Shown here: positions 15,496-24,725 of the stretch, piece after piece
How positions within the stretch are numbered: the stretch's first letter is position 1
Layout: each line of letters opens with the position of its first letter
Source: Bacteroidales bacterium
GTDB lineage: Bacteria; Bacteroidota; Bacteroidia; Bacteroidales; P3
Assembly: GCA_028708845.1 (NCBI GenBank)
Contig: JAQVXZ010000025.1
Location: 1 to 37,401, forward strand
Direction: 5' to 3'
DNA length: 37,401 nucleotides
The notes under the pieces: model-generated
Databases searched by the model: none
Seen by the model: the letters and a program-made list of their open reading frames with translations, nothing else
What the model was told of the DNA's origin: nothing
Translations under genes and position numbers: made by a program

Positions 15496-15765
15496 TTACC
15501 ATTTTTCAATGTAAGTTAAAAGAAAATAGATTGCAGCTATAAGAACTGAAGCTACTATTATTATTTTTGATGCTGGAATAGGTTTGCGAATTACATCATT
15601 TTTCTTCTCGTTCATTGCTTGACGAAAGTCAATTCTTCTTTTATATGATGTCCCCTCTATTTCGCCATACTTAGCTTTTAGTTCCTCTAATTCTTCCTTC
15701 TGAGGGTCATAAAACCTTGGTTTATATTCGAACTTTCGTGGTTTTCTGGTTTGAAAGAATGCCAT
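15496..15765 (-). CDS. Small tail-anchored protein upstream of mutL
   Basis: An 89-residue protein with a basic, Pro/Tyr-rich N-terminus (RKPRKFEYKPRFYDPQKEEL) and a single C-terminal membrane segment (about residues 66-84, IIIVASVLIAAIYFLLTYI). The bulk should face the cytoplasm. A short protein of this build beside mutL is familiar to me from other Bacteroidota genomes, but it has no assigned function. It is transcribed from its own -7 box (15807-15814) and leads directly into mutL four bases later, so the two form one operon. Confidence 0.82.
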   Translation of the reverse strand: MAFFQTRKPRKFEYKPRFYDPQKEELEELKAKYGEIEGTSYKRRIDFRQAMNEKKNDVIRKPIPASKIIIVASVLIAAIYFLLTYIEKW

Positions 15766-15806
15766 AAATAATAAATTTAAAAGTAATTGGATTAATAATA
15801 TTATTG

Positions 15807-15814
15807 CAAAAATA
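15807..15814 (-). promoter_or_regulatory. -7 box for the 89-aa gene and mutL
   Basis: The minus strand reads TATTTTTG, matching TAnnTTTG, 42 bases before the start codon at 15765. It is divergent with the alaS box at 15858. Confidence 0.5.
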
Positions 15815-15857
15815 GTGTTTTTTCTCCTCTAACTAAAAATATAACGTATAATTTCAC

Positions 15858-15865
15858 TAATTTTG
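15858..15865 (+). promoter_or_regulatory. -7 box for alaS
   Basis: TAATTTTG matches TAnnTTTG and lies 55 bases before the alaS start. The -33 position has no clear TTTG. Confidence 0.5.
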
Positions 15866-15919
15866 CACGCTTATTCATATTTATAATATAGTAATTAATA
15901 TTTCCAAAATCATTTTCAT

Positions 15920-18529
15920 ATGACAAGTAATGAGATTCGCAGCGCATTTTTAAACTTTTTTGAAGACAAAGACCATACAATAGTAGAGTCTGCCTCAATG
16001 ATTGTTAAGAATGACCCAACATTAATGTTTACTAATGCTGGAATGAATCAATTTAAAGATATATTCTTAGGCAATAGCCCTAAGACCTCACTTCGTGTTG
16101 CAGATAGTCAAAAATGCTTAAGAGTATCAGGGAAGCATAACGATTTGGAGGAAGTTGGTCATGATACATATCACCACACAATGTTTGAAATGCTGGGTAA
16201 CTGGTCTTTTGGCGATTATTTTAAGAAAGAAGCAATAGAGTGGGCATGGGAATTCCTAACAGAAGTATGTAAATTAAATCCAGAGGACCTTTACGTAAGT
16301 GTTTTTGGAGGAGATGAAAAAGATAACCAACCTAAAGATATAGAAGCATATAATATTTGGAAAGGTATTGTAGATGAGAATAAGATAATTGACGGTTCAA
16401 AGAAGGATAACTTTTGGGAAATGGGTGAGCAGGGTCCTTGTGGTCCTTGTTCTGAAATACATGTTGACCTTAGAACAAAAGAAGAAAAAGAGAAAATTAG
16501 CGGAAGAGACCTAGTTAATAAAGATCATCCATTAGTTGTTGAGATATGGAACTTAGTTTTCATACAGTTTAATAGGTTGGCAAATGGCAACCTTGAACAA
16601 CTTAAAGAAAAGCATGTTGATACAGGAATGGGTTTTGAACGTTTATGTATGGCTGTTCAAAACAAACAATCAAACTACGACACCGATGTTTTCCAAACCT
16701 ATATTCAGTTTTTAGCAAAGAAAGCTAAGAAGGTTTATGGTGAAGACAAGATGGCAGATATTGCAATGAGGGTTTGTGCAGATCATATAAGGGCAGTAGC
16801 TTTTGCTATTGCTGATGGACAATTACCCTCAAATGCAAAACAAGGATATGTTATTAGACGTATCTTACGTAGAGCTATTCGTTACGGATATACGTTTCTA
16901 GGGTTTAAAGAACCATTTATGAATGAGATTATTCCACTTTTGGTTGAGAAAATGGGTGATCAATTCCCTGAACTAAAGAGAAACCAAGTCCTAATTACAA
17001 AAGTAGTTATAGAGGAAGAACAGTCTTTTTTAAGAACTCTTGCAAACGGAATATTGAAGTTTGAAAAATATATTGATACTTTAGAAGGAAAGATAATAGA
17101 TGGAGGATTTTCCTTTGAACTATTTGACACCTATGGATTCCCAATTGACCTAACGGAACTTATGGGAAGAGAAAAAGGCTTGACAATAAATATGCAAGAC
17201 TTCCAAAATTACCTTCAAAAGCAAAAAGAACGCTCCCGTAATGCTTCTCAAATTGATACTCAGGACTGGGTTGAAGTTAGAGAGGGTGAAAAGACTGTAT
17301 TCTTAGGCTACGACACATTAGAGGCAGAGGTAGAGATAATAAGATATAGAAAGGTTAAGCAAAAGGATAAGAATTTTTATCAATTAGTTTTCGATAAAAC
17401 TCCATTCTATGCAGAACTTGGAGGACAAATAGGGGATAGTGGTTATATAAAAAATGATGAGGAAAAACTAAATATCACTACCACCAAAACAGAAAATGGT
17501 CTAGCTATTCACTTGGTTGATAAGCTACCTAATAATATTTCATCAACTTTCCTTGCAGTTGTTGATGAAAAAAGAAGAAATATGATTGAGGCTAACCATA
17601 GTGCAACACACCTTCTTCACCATGCTCTTAGAGAAGTTTTGGGAATGCACGTTGAACAAAAAGGTTCAATGGTTGACCAAGATAAGCTTCGTTTCGATTT
17701 TTCTCATTTTGCAAAGATGACAAGTGAAGAAATTAAAGAAGTTGAGAGAAGGGTTAATGCTATAATTAGAAAGAACATATGCGGAAACGACCAGAGAGAT
17801 ATTCCAATTAGTCAGGCAGAAAGCTTAGGAGCAATTGCTCTTTTTGGAGAGAAATATGGTGATAAGGTTAGGGTAATGCAATTTGGTGATTCAATTGAGC
17901 TTTGTGGAGGAACCCATGTTAAGGCAACTGGAAGTATAGGAATGTTTAAGATTGTTTCAGAGGGTGCAATTGCATCTGGCATTAGAAGAATTGAAGCAAT
18001 AACTGGATCTAAGGTTGAAGATTATCTTTATGAATGTATTGATATAATTGAAGATATACGCACCCTTGTTCAACAGCCAAACATTAGACAAGCTATTAAG
18101 AAGATTTTTGAAGAACATCAAGTCTTAAAAGCATCTTTAGAAGAATACCAAAAAGAAAAGACTGAAAGTATATTCAATAATTTAAAGCAAAAATTAGAAC
18201 TAATTGGGGATACAAATTATATAGAATTAAACCTTCCAATATCAACAGAAATCATTAAAGACATTGCATATAGATTTAAGAGCTATATGAATGATAAGAG
18301 TTTTGTTTTTATTGGAGGAAGTAGTTTAGATGATAAACCAACAATAACAATAATGTTATCCGACAACTTAGTGAAAGAGGGTAAGAATGCAGGCTCTGTG
18401 GTTAGAGAAGCTGCAAAACTCATTCAAGGAGGTGGAGGAGGACAACCTTTCTTTGCAACCGCTGGTGGAAAGAAAACTGAAGGGATTCAGGAGGCCATCA
18501 TTAAGGCAAAGGAATTAATTTTCAAATAA
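15920..18529 (+). CDS. alaS: Alanine--tRNA ligase
   Basis: An 869-residue class II aminoacyl-tRNA synthetase that charges tRNA-Ala. The N-terminal catalytic domain starts MTSNEIRSAFLNFFEDKDHT and carries the class II motif region DPTLMFTNAGMNQFKDIFLG. The editing domain has the zinc-binding HSATH (about residues 560-564) and C-GGTH (about residues 662-666), used to clear Ser and Gly mischarged on tRNA-Ala. The C-terminal C-Ala domain shows the Gly-rich QGGGGGQPFFATAGG. All three parts are present, so the enzyme should be complete. A 19-base gap separates it from typA on the same strand. Confidence 0.98.
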   Translation: MTSNEIRSAFLNFFEDKDHTIVESASMIVKNDPTLMFTNAGMNQFKDIFLGNSPKTSLRVADSQKCLRVSGKHNDLEEVGHDTYHHTMFEMLGNWSFGDYFKKEAIEWAWEFLTEVCKLNPEDLYVSVFGGDEKDNQPKDIEAYNIWKGIVDENKIIDGSKKDNFWEMGEQGPCGPCSEIHVDLRTKEEKEKISGRDLVNKDHPLVVEIWNLVFIQFNRLANGNLEQLKEKHVDTGMGFERLCMAVQNKQSNYDTDVFQTYIQFLAKKAKKVYGEDKMADIAMRVCADHIRAVAFAIADGQLPSNAKQGYVIRRILRRAIRYGYTFLGFKEPFMNEIIPLLVEKMGDQFPELKRNQVLITKVVIEEEQSFLRTLANGILKFEKYIDTLEGKIIDGGFSFELFDTYGFPIDLTELMGREKGLTINMQDFQNYLQKQKERSRNASQIDTQDWVEVREGEKTVFLGYDTLEAEVEIIRYRKVKQKDKNFYQLVFDKTPFYAELGGQIGDSGYIKNDEEKLNITTTKTENGLAIHLVDKLPNNISSTFLAVVDEKRRNMIEANHSATHLLHHALREVLGMHVEQKGSMVDQDKLRFDFSHFAKMTSEEIKEVERRVNAIIRKNICGNDQRDIPISQAESLGAIALFGEKYGDKVRVMQFGDSIELCGGTHVKATGSIGMFKIVSEGAIASGIRRIEAITGSKVEDYLYECIDIIEDIRTLVQQPNIRQAIKKIFEEHQVLKASLEEYQKEKTESIFNNLKQKLELIGDTNYIELNLPISTEIIKDIAYRFKSYMNDKSFVFIGGSSLDDKPTITIMLSDNLVKEGKNAGSVVREAAKLIQGGGGGQPFFATAGGKKTEGIQEAIIKAKELIFK

Positions 18530-18548
18530 TACACATAAAAATTAATAG

Positions 18549-20348
18549 ATGAAACAAGTTCGTAACATTGCTATTATAGCACACGTTGACCATGGTAAAA
18601 CAACATTAGTAGATAGAATGCTGCATCAAGCAAAACTATTTCGTGACAATCAAGAACAAAAAGATTTAATTCTTGACAATAACGACTTAGAAAGAGAAAG
18701 AGGGATAACAATCCTTTCAAAAAACGTATCAATACATTATAAAGATTTTAAGTTTAATATCATAGATACTCCCGGACACAGTGACTTTGGTGGGGAAGTA
18801 GAAAGAGTTTTAAATATGGCTGATGGGGTAATCCTATTAGTTGATGCCTTTGAGGGACCTATGCCTCAAACACGTTTTGTACTTCAAAAAGCAATTGAAC
18901 TTAACCTTAAGCCAATTGTTGTTGTAAACAAAGTAGATAAACCAAACTGTAATCCAGAGGAAGCACAAGAAAAGGTATTTGACCTTATGTTTAACCTTGG
19001 AGCAACTCAAGACCAATTAGATTTCCCAACCGTTTATGGTTCTTCAAAAGAAGGATGGATGAGTGGAGACTATAAAGTAAAGACTGATGATATTTCTTAT
19101 TTACTAGACCAAATTATAGAATATATTCCTGAACCAAAATACGAAGAGGGAAATACTCAACTTATGATTTCTTCATTAGATTACTCATCTTATGTAGGAA
19201 GAATTGCAGTTGGTAGACTAAACCGTGGAACACTTCAAGCTGGAATGGATGTTATGCTATGCAAGGCAAATGGTGAAAATGTTAGATCTAAGATAAAAGA
19301 ACTTTATACATTTGAGGGATTAGCAAAACAAAAAACAAAGAATATTGTTGAAGCAGGTGAGATTTGTGCAATCTTAGGAATTGACAATTTTGATATTGGA
19401 GATTCAATTTGTAATATAGATGATCCACACCCAATTAAACCTATTAAGATTGACGAGCCTACAATGAGTATGCTATTCACTATTAATAATTCCCCATTCT
19501 TTGGAAGAGAAGGTAAGTTTGTAACCTCACGACATCTTAGAGATAGACTTTATGGTGAGCTAGAAAAGAACTTAGCACTAAAAGTAAAAGAAACAGAATC
19601 TCCTGATGCATATATAGTTTACGGTAGAGGTATTCTTCATCTTTCTATCCTTATTGAAACAATGCGTAGAGAGGGATATGAAATGCAATTGGGTCAACCA
19701 AAAGTTATTACAAAAGAAATTGACGGAGTTAAATGCGAACCAATGGAGCAATTAACCATTGTTTTACCAGAAAAGTTTGCAGGAAAAGTTATTGAACTAG
19801 CAACTATGCGTAAGGCTGAAATAATCTCAATAGAATCAAAGGGAGACCGTACACAAGTTGACTTTTCTATTCCTTCAAGAGGTATTATTGGACTTAGAAA
19901 CAACATCTTAACTGTTTCTGAAGGAGAAGCAATCATTGCACATCGTCTAACTGGATACGAACCTTGGAAAGGAGATATTCCTGGAAGAAGAATGGGTTCA
20001 CTTATTGCAAAAGAAACTGGTGTAGCTATTGAATATTCAATAAATAAACTTCAAGACAGAGGACGTTTCTTCGTTGATCCAGGTGCAGAAATATATGCAG
20101 GAATGGTTGTCGGAGAAAATATCCGTCCTGATGATATTGTTGTAAATATTTCACTTACTAAGAAAATGTCGAATATGAGAGCTTCAGGATCTGATGATAA
20201 AACATCAATTGCACCAGCAGTTCATTTCTCATTAGAAGAGTCAATGGAATACATTGGATCAGATGAATACTTAGAAGTAACACCTAAGAGCTTACGAATT
20301 AGAAAAATCTTACTTAACGAAACAGATAGAAAGAGAGCATCAAAGTAG
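18549..20348 (+). CDS. typA: Ribosome-associated GTPase TypA/BipA
   Basis: A 599-residue translational GTPase that binds 70S ribosomes and helps ribosome assembly and growth under cold or stress. The G domain shows G1 [10 protein letters not shown] (residues 11-20), the switch [12 protein letters not shown] and the specificity motif NKVDKP. It continues with the beta-barrel domain II, EF-G-like domains III and V, and the TypA-specific C-terminal domain. The last of these contains [20 protein letters not shown] and ends in [13 protein letters not shown]. The length fits the family. It lies 19 bases after alaS and eight bases before the HAD gene, so the three are probably one transcript. Confidence 0.97.
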   Translation: MKQVRNIAIIAHVDHGKTTLVDRMLHQAKLFRDNQEQKDLILDNNDLERERGITILSKNVSIHYKDFKFNIIDTPGHSDFGGEVERVLNMADGVILLVDAFEGPMPQTRFVLQKAIELNLKPIVVVNKVDKPNCNPEEAQEKVFDLMFNLGATQDQLDFPTVYGSSKEGWMSGDYKVKTDDISYLLDQIIEYIPEPKYEEGNTQLMISSLDYSSYVGRIAVGRLNRGTLQAGMDVMLCKANGENVRSKIKELYTFEGLAKQKTKNIVEAGEICAILGIDNFDIGDSICNIDDPHPIKPIKIDEPTMSMLFTINNSPFFGREGKFVTSRHLRDRLYGELEKNLALKVKETESPDAYIVYGRGILHLSILIETMRREGYEMQLGQPKVITKEIDGVKCEPMEQLTIVLPEKFAGKVIELATMRKAEIISIESKGDRTQVDFSIPSRGIIGLRNNILTVSEGEAIIAHRLTGYEPWKGDIPGRRMGSLIAKETGVAIEYSINKLQDRGRFFVDPGAEIYAGMVVGENIRPDDIVVNISLTKKMSNMRASGSDDKTSIAPAVHFSLEESMEYIGSDEYLEVTPKSLRIRKILLNETDRKRASK

Positions 20349-20356
20349 GTAATACT

Positions 20357-20986
20357 ATGAAAAACATTGCATATCTTTTTGATTTAGACGGAGTAGTAAT
20401 TGACACTGAAAAAGAATATACAAAGATTTGGACAGAGATAGGTGACAAACACATACCTCATATAAAAAACTTTGCATTTCAAATTAAGGGTAACCATCTT
20501 AATAATATATATCAGAACTATCTATCGCACCTTTCAAAAGAGGAGTGGGATGAAGTGCTTGAATATATTAGAGATTTGGGTCAGAAGATGACATATAACT
20601 ATGTTGATGGAGCAAAAGAATTTCTTCAAGAGCTGAAGGCGAAAAACCACCTAACAGCACTAGTAACAAGTTCTGATAATCATAAACTTGAAATCTTATA
20701 TTCCAAACTTCCAGAGATTAAAACCTTTTTTGATGTAATTGTATCCGCTAATGATAATGTTAAGGGAAAGCCAGAACCAGACCCTTATCTTCTTGCAGCA
20801 GAAAAACTAAATATTGAACCAGAAAAATGTATTGTTTTTGAAGATGCAATTGCAGGAATAGAATCAGGTATATCAGCAAGAATGTATGTAATAGCTCTTT
20901 CAACTACATTTTCGGCAGAGGTACTAAGGAAATATACCCCAAAAGTAATACCAGACTTTAAAGACTTTTGCCTAAACTGTATCTAA
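20357..20986 (+). CDS. HAD-superfamily phosphatase/phosphomutase
   Basis: A 209-residue HAD hydrolase of the beta-phosphoglucomutase-like subfamily. The nucleophile motif FDLDGVVIDTE has Asp9 and Asp11. A helical cap (about residues 17-85) follows. Motif II is LVTSSD, motif III is the Lys in KGKPEPDPYLLAAEKL, and motif IV is FEDAIAGIESG. The sequence is consistent with hydrolysis or transfer of phosphate on a small sugar phosphate, but the substrate cannot be told. It follows typA by eight bases. Its 3' side runs into the 21-bp array at 21016. Confidence 0.9.
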   Translation: MKNIAYLFDLDGVVIDTEKEYTKIWTEIGDKHIPHIKNFAFQIKGNHLNNIYQNYLSHLSKEEWDEVLEYIRDLGQKMTYNYVDGAKEFLQELKAKNHLTALVTSSDNHKLEILYSKLPEIKTFFDVIVSANDNVKGKPEPDPYLLAAEKLNIEPEKCIVFEDAIAGIESGISARMYVIALSTTFSAEVLRKYTPKVIPDFKDFCLNCI

Positions 20987-21015
20987 AAATAAAAGACTAG
21001 ATAATCAGCTCAACG

Positions 21016-21120
21016 AAACGTCGTATTAATTATTTATTACGGCGTTTTAATTTTTTAATACGCTGTATTAGTCTTTTATTACGAAGATTTAGAAAACTAA
21101 AACAAAGGAAGAAAAATCTG
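21016..21120. repeat. 21-bp tandem repeat array E, five diverged units
   Basis: Units begin at 21016, 21037, 21058, 21079 and 21100 with the pattern wwACGnnGnnTTnnnnnnTA. Unit four (TTACGAAGATTTAGAAAACT) is close to the units at 9441 and 9504. In the same register as array C the plus strand stays open from 21001 to 21147 and reads heptads such as LLRRFNF and LLRRFRK. There is no ATG, and an in-frame TAG lies just before, so I do not call it a gene. The last unit overlaps the 3' end of the minus-strand M50-like gene. Confidence 0.85.
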
Positions 21121-21765
21121 ATAGGATTTATAAGCAATATAGAGTGAAAATGCTAAGAATAATATAGCCCAAAAGAATGCTGGAATTTTAGTTATTTTGG
21201 CAATATTTGTGGCATCGCCAGATTTCTTAGGAGTAGAAATGGAAAGATAAACCAACGTAAAACAAGCTAATAGGTTATCTATTGCTATTAAGAGTCCAAA
21301 GACCAAAAGGATATGGTTTGAGAAGCTTAGAATAGTATTTGGCAATAGAATTAATGATAGGTTTAAGGATGCAAAAGCAAGCGTCCAAATTATACCATAA
21401 GTATTTCTAATCCAAAAAATAAGAGCAAAAACAGATATTGCTAAAAAGAAATAAAAGAAGTATTCGTTCCAGTCTTTTCCTAATGAATAGAAAAGGAGAT
21501 AAGAGAATAGGGCAGAGGACATATAGCCAGCACTTGAAACTAAGAATGTTTTGAATTTTCCCTTCGACTTTGTTGTGCAAGAGCCTGATGCATTATCGTT
21601 AAGCTTAATTTCTGTAACCTTGCCACCTGTAAATATTGCCATTATGGCATGAGATAGTTCGTGGATTAGAGTGTTTATAGAACGAAAAGCAATACCAATA
21701 GTTTTAATTCTAATCACCATTATTATCATTACAATAGCAACAAAAAGAAACATCTTAGTTGGCAT
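21097..21765 (-). CDS. M50-like membrane metallopeptidase family protein
   Basis: A 222-residue membrane protein with the zinc-peptidase motif HELSHA (His35, Glu36, His39) inside a hydrophobic segment, as in M50B-like proteins. A second conserved-looking stretch, SSAGYMSSALFSYLLFY, follows. Several further hydrophobic segments run to the C-terminus. The classic third ligand motif (NxxPxxxLDG) is not visible, so activity is uncertain. I start at the ATG at 21765 (MPTKMFLFV), which overlaps the end of aroE by 11 bases. The longer reading begins with an unrelated Arg/Lys-rich stretch inside aroE, and a Met at 21753 is a shorter option. It is the last gene of the minus-strand run. Confidence 0.8.
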   Translation of the reverse strand: MPTKMFLFVAIVMIIMVIRIKTIGIAFRSINTLIHELSHAIMAIFTGGKVTEIKLNDNASGSCTTKSKGKFKTFLVSSAGYMSSALFSYLLFYSLGKDWNEYFFYFFLAISVFALIFWIRNTYGIIWTLAFASLNLSLILLPNTILSFSNHILLVFGLLIAIDNLLACFTLVYLSISTPKKSGDATNIAKITKIPAFFWAILFLAFSLYIAYKSYQIFLPLF

Positions 21766-22534
21766 TCCATATCCTCCACGCTTCTTCGGCCTGATATGAT
21801 AACATATCGAAACCATTTACAGTTTTAGCACCCATCATTTCAGCTCTTGCAAGTAGGAGAGTTTTTATTGGATTATATATTAAATCAAAAACCACATGTT
21901 CTCTTGTTATGTGTTTTATATCTATTTCTGACATTTGATTTAAATAGGATTTCATTCCTAGTGGAGTAGTATTTATTATTAGTTTATGGGATTTTATTAT
22001 TTTCTCACTCAAATGAGAATATGGCATTAAATCATCATCATAATTCTTTTGACGTGAGACAACTTTATATTTAATACCATGTTTTCTAAGTACAAATGAA
22101 ACAGCTTTCGATGCTCCACCACTACCTAATATAAGCGCTCTAATATTATTATTGTCAATATTTTCAAGCAGTGAAGTCTCAAAGCCAAACACATCAGAAT
22201 TATATCCTTTTAGTATTATCTTATTGTCTATCATTTCAAGCTTCACCACATTAACTGCTGCTACGCTTTTGGCTGTTTCGTCTAATATATCAAGGTAGGG
22301 TATGATAGTTTCTTTATAGGGCATAGTGACATTAAACCCTCGTAGGTTTGAGATTTCAGACAAATAAAAGTCATTAGATTTAAGAATGGAAATAAAGCTG
22401 TCTAGCTTAGAGATTTCAAAGTTTTCATATCTTGAATCCACAATTCCTTCCCTTAGAAACTTTTCTTTAAAATAGGTTTCGGAAAATGAATGTTCAAGTG
22501 GATACCCAATTAAACCATAGAGTTTAATTCTCAT
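21755..22534 (-). CDS. aroE: Shikimate dehydrogenase
   Basis: A 259-residue enzyme of aromatic amino acid synthesis that reduces 3-dehydroshikimate to shikimate with NADPH. The substrate-binding N-terminal part has LIGYPLEHSFSE and the catalytic Lys in FNVTMPYKET. The second catalytic residue, Asp, is in KGYNSDVFGFETSL. The Rossmann loop is LGSGGASKAV. The C-terminal TVNGFDMLSYQAEEAWRIW is typical. SVAAVNVV replaces the usual AVNT, a small departure. The gene starts six bases after dedA ends and overlaps the M50-like gene. Confidence 0.95.
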   Translation of the reverse strand: MRIKLYGLIGYPLEHSFSETYFKEKFLREGIVDSRYENFEISKLDSFISILKSNDFYLSEISNLRGFNVTMPYKETIIPYLDILDETAKSVAAVNVVKLEMIDNKIILKGYNSDVFGFETSLLENIDNNNIRALILGSGGASKAVSFVLRKHGIKYKVVSRQKNYDDDLMPYSHLSEKIIKSHKLIINTTPLGMKSYLNQMSEIDIKHITREHVVFDLIYNPIKTLLLARAEMMGAKTVNGFDMLSYQAEEAWRIWNAN

Positions 22535-22540
22535 CTTATA

Positions 22541-23323
22541 TTATTCTTTAATATGGTCTTGAGTTTTTGTAGTAGTTTTTTTCTTTTTAATAAAACCACT
22601 ATATATTAGATATAGAATAAAAAGAATACCTAGTCCAAGTAATATATATGATAGTTCGTGAGTGTATTCTTTTATTATTGAAGCCTGACCATGTGCAATA
22701 TACCCTAAGAGAGCTAAAACTATATTCCAAATTCCAGCTCCAAGTGATGTGAAAAGGATAAAAGGGACTAATGGCATCTTCGATAAACCAGCAGGTATGG
22801 AAATTAGCTGACGAATGCCTGGAACTAATCTCCCGACAAATGTAGAGCTTCTACCGTGTTTAATGAAATAATCTTCAGCCTTTGTAACTTTCTGGCTACT
22901 AAGTAAACACATTCTTCCAAACCTAGAATCTGCAAACTTATGTATTATAGGTCTTCCTAGAAAAAAAGCAAGATAATAATTAATTAATGCACCAATAATA
23001 GCTCCAATGGTTGCAAACAAGACAACCAAAAATATATTTAAGTCGCTGTCTTCTTGTGATGCTTTGTAGGCAGCAGGAGGGACTACAACCTCTGATGGAA
23101 AAGGTATAAAAGAACTTTCAACAGCCATTAGCAAGGTTATTGTTCCATAGTTCATATTATCCATATACCATGATGTAACTTCTTCTATTTTAGAAAGCTC
23201 CTTAGTAGTTACAGTAGTTGTTATTGTGAGGGTATCGGTTTCTGAATTAGCTACTAAAGAAATTGGTATTACAAAAACTGCAAGAAAGAAAAGTATTGCA
23301 ATTAGATTATTCTTTTTCATCAA
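22541..23323 (-). CDS. DedA family membrane protein
   Basis: A 260-residue DedA/VTT-domain integral membrane protein. Members of this family have been linked to lipid translocation and membrane homeostasis. Family stretches: SFIPFPSEVVVPPAAYKASQ (about residues 67-86), then GALINYYLAFFLGRPIIHKF, and FVGRLVPGIRQLISIPAGLS with its conserved Arg. The N-terminus is longer than usual: a signal-like hydrophobic segment followed by a Thr-rich stretch (TDTLTITTTVTTKELS) of about 20 residues that would be periplasmic. The C-terminus is basic (KKKKTTTK). The start, at the Met pair 23323/23320, overlaps the TPR gene by 14-17 bases, so translation is probably coupled. Confidence 0.93.
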   Translation of the reverse strand: MMKKNNLIAILFFLAVFVIPISLVANSETDTLTITTTVTTKELSKIEEVTSWYMDNMNYGTITLLMAVESSFIPFPSEVVVPPAAYKASQEDSDLNIFLVVLFATIGAIIGALINYYLAFFLGRPIIHKFADSRFGRMCLLSSQKVTKAEDYFIKHGRSSTFVGRLVPGIRQLISIPAGLSKMPLVPFILFTSLGAGIWNIVLALLGYIAHGQASIIKEYTHELSYILLGLGILFILYLIYSGFIKKKKTTTKTQDHIKE

Positions 23324-24725
23324 TATATATTTTTATTAGGTTTTCGTAGTGAGGGTTTTTTAGTAGGGAAGGACAGTTGTTTTCAATCATTTCATATGTT
23401 ATATCGAAGTCTAAGAATAACTTAAATATATAGTCATCGAGATGGTCCTTTAGATATGGTTCCTTAGAGGATATTTCAATTAGAGTAAAGTATATATTTG
23501 GTTTGTCAAACGTATTATTATCTATTGTCTCTCTAAGTAAATGAATAGCATCCATTGTTTTATCAGCAGAAACCATTGCCATTGCCCAGTTTATGGTAAT
23601 AATAGCTAACTCCTTACCCTCATCATAGAGTTCTTGGTAAAGCTCTTCGCTCTTCTCAATATAGCTTTCCTTATAAAGCATTTCTGCATAAGCCAAACGA
23701 AACTGAATATTTGTTGGTTCAATCTTTATAGCCTGTTGTATGTATGGTTCAGCACTATGAAAATCATCTTGTTCGAAATAACACATCGCAACACCTAGCC
23801 AAGCATCCGAATTGAATTTGTCGAACCGTATACAATCCTTATAATAAATTGCAGACGTAATCCAATTCCCTTGTTTTTCATAGGCTTGTCCAAGGAAGAA
23901 AAGCACTAATGGCTCATCGGGGTCAAGCTTATTTGCCTCGTGTAAAGATTCAATCCCTTCTTTGTAGTTCTCAAGCGAAATAAGTGATTGTGCCTTATAG
24001 AGGTGAGCTGTTGAGTTGTCCTCACTAATAGCTATTGCAAGTTCAAATGCTGTTATGGCATCAAAAAAGTTTTCAGTATAATAAAGTAAAATGCCGTATG
24101 ATATCCAGTTTTGTTCTGAATAAGGATTTTGTTTGCATAGTTTCTTAAGAAATTGAATAGACCTATCTGGATTATCAATATACTGCGAAGCATAGGCAAA
24201 GGGTTGAAGCAAAAAGGAATTCGTTGGCTCAATCTTAATTGCTTTCTTATATATCTTTACAGCCGATTCGTAGTCCTCAAGAGCAAAGTACTCCTCGCCC
24301 AAGGACGAATAAACTTCAATATCTTCATCATCTTGCACAAGTAGGGTCTCGTAGCTCTCAATTGCTTTGGATTGAATGCCTGCTTGTGAATACAATGATG
24401 CAAGAGCAAATAAAAGATCAGAATCCTCCGGGTTTGTTTCCTTAAATTTTTCTAAGTATAGGATAGCTGTTTGAGGGTCTTTCTCTTGAGATATAAACTG
24501 AGCCTTTCTAATGTTTATTTCAATTTCGTAAGGGTAGAGTTGTAATGCAAGCTCTATTGCAGACTTTGTTTTACTAACCTCATTTACTGCAAAGAAATAA
24601 TCTATAACCTCCAAAAGCTCATCGGAATCAAAAAAACAACCCTGTCCAGTGGATAAGCAGTCTTCAAACTTCTCAAGAAGCTCATTTATATCTTCATTAC
24701 CTAAATCTTCAAATTCCTCGTTCAT
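23307..24725 (-). CDS. Tetratricopeptide repeat protein
   Basis: A 472-residue protein built of roughly eleven or twelve TPR units with no signal peptide or membrane segment, so cytoplasmic. Clear repeats include SKAIESYETLLVQDDEDIEV, YSSLGEEYFALEDYESAVKI and SAIYYKDCIRFDKFNSDAWL. The N-terminus is acidic (MNEEFEDLGNEDINELLEKF). Such proteins are protein-binding scaffolds and the partner is not evident. The gene overlaps the secreted-protein gene before it by four bases (ATGA-type) and the dedA gene after it by 14-17 bases. Confidence 0.92.
   Translation of the reverse strand: MNEEFEDLGNEDINELLEKFEDCLSTGQGCFFDSDELLEVIDYFFAVNEVSKTKSAIELALQLYPYEIEINIRKAQFISQEKDPQTAILYLEKFKETNPEDSDLLFALASLYSQAGIQSKAIESYETLLVQDDEDIEVYSSLGEEYFALEDYESAVKIYKKAIKIEPTNSFLLQPFAYASQYIDNPDRSIQFLKKLCKQNPYSEQNWISYGILLYYTENFFDAITAFELAIAISEDNSTAHLYKAQSLISLENYKEGIESLHEANKLDPDEPLVLFFLGQAYEKQGNWITSAIYYKDCIRFDKFNSDAWLGVAMCYFEQDDFHSAEPYIQQAIKIEPTNIQFRLAYAEMLYKESYIEKSEELYQELYDEGKELAIITINWAMAMVSADKTMDAIHLLRETIDNNTFDKPNIYFTLIEISSKEPYLKDHLDDYIFKLFLDFDITYEMIENNCPSLLKNPHYENLIKIYIDEKE

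Noticed and set aside
15801-15998. 65-aa minus-strand ORF at the alaS start
   Set aside because: It overlaps both the alaS N-terminus and the -7 boxes of alaS and the mutL operon; no motif is seen.
21001-21147. Heptad-peptide gene in array E
   Set aside because: The frame is open but has no start codon, begins right after a TAG, and overlaps the 3' end of the M50-like gene.
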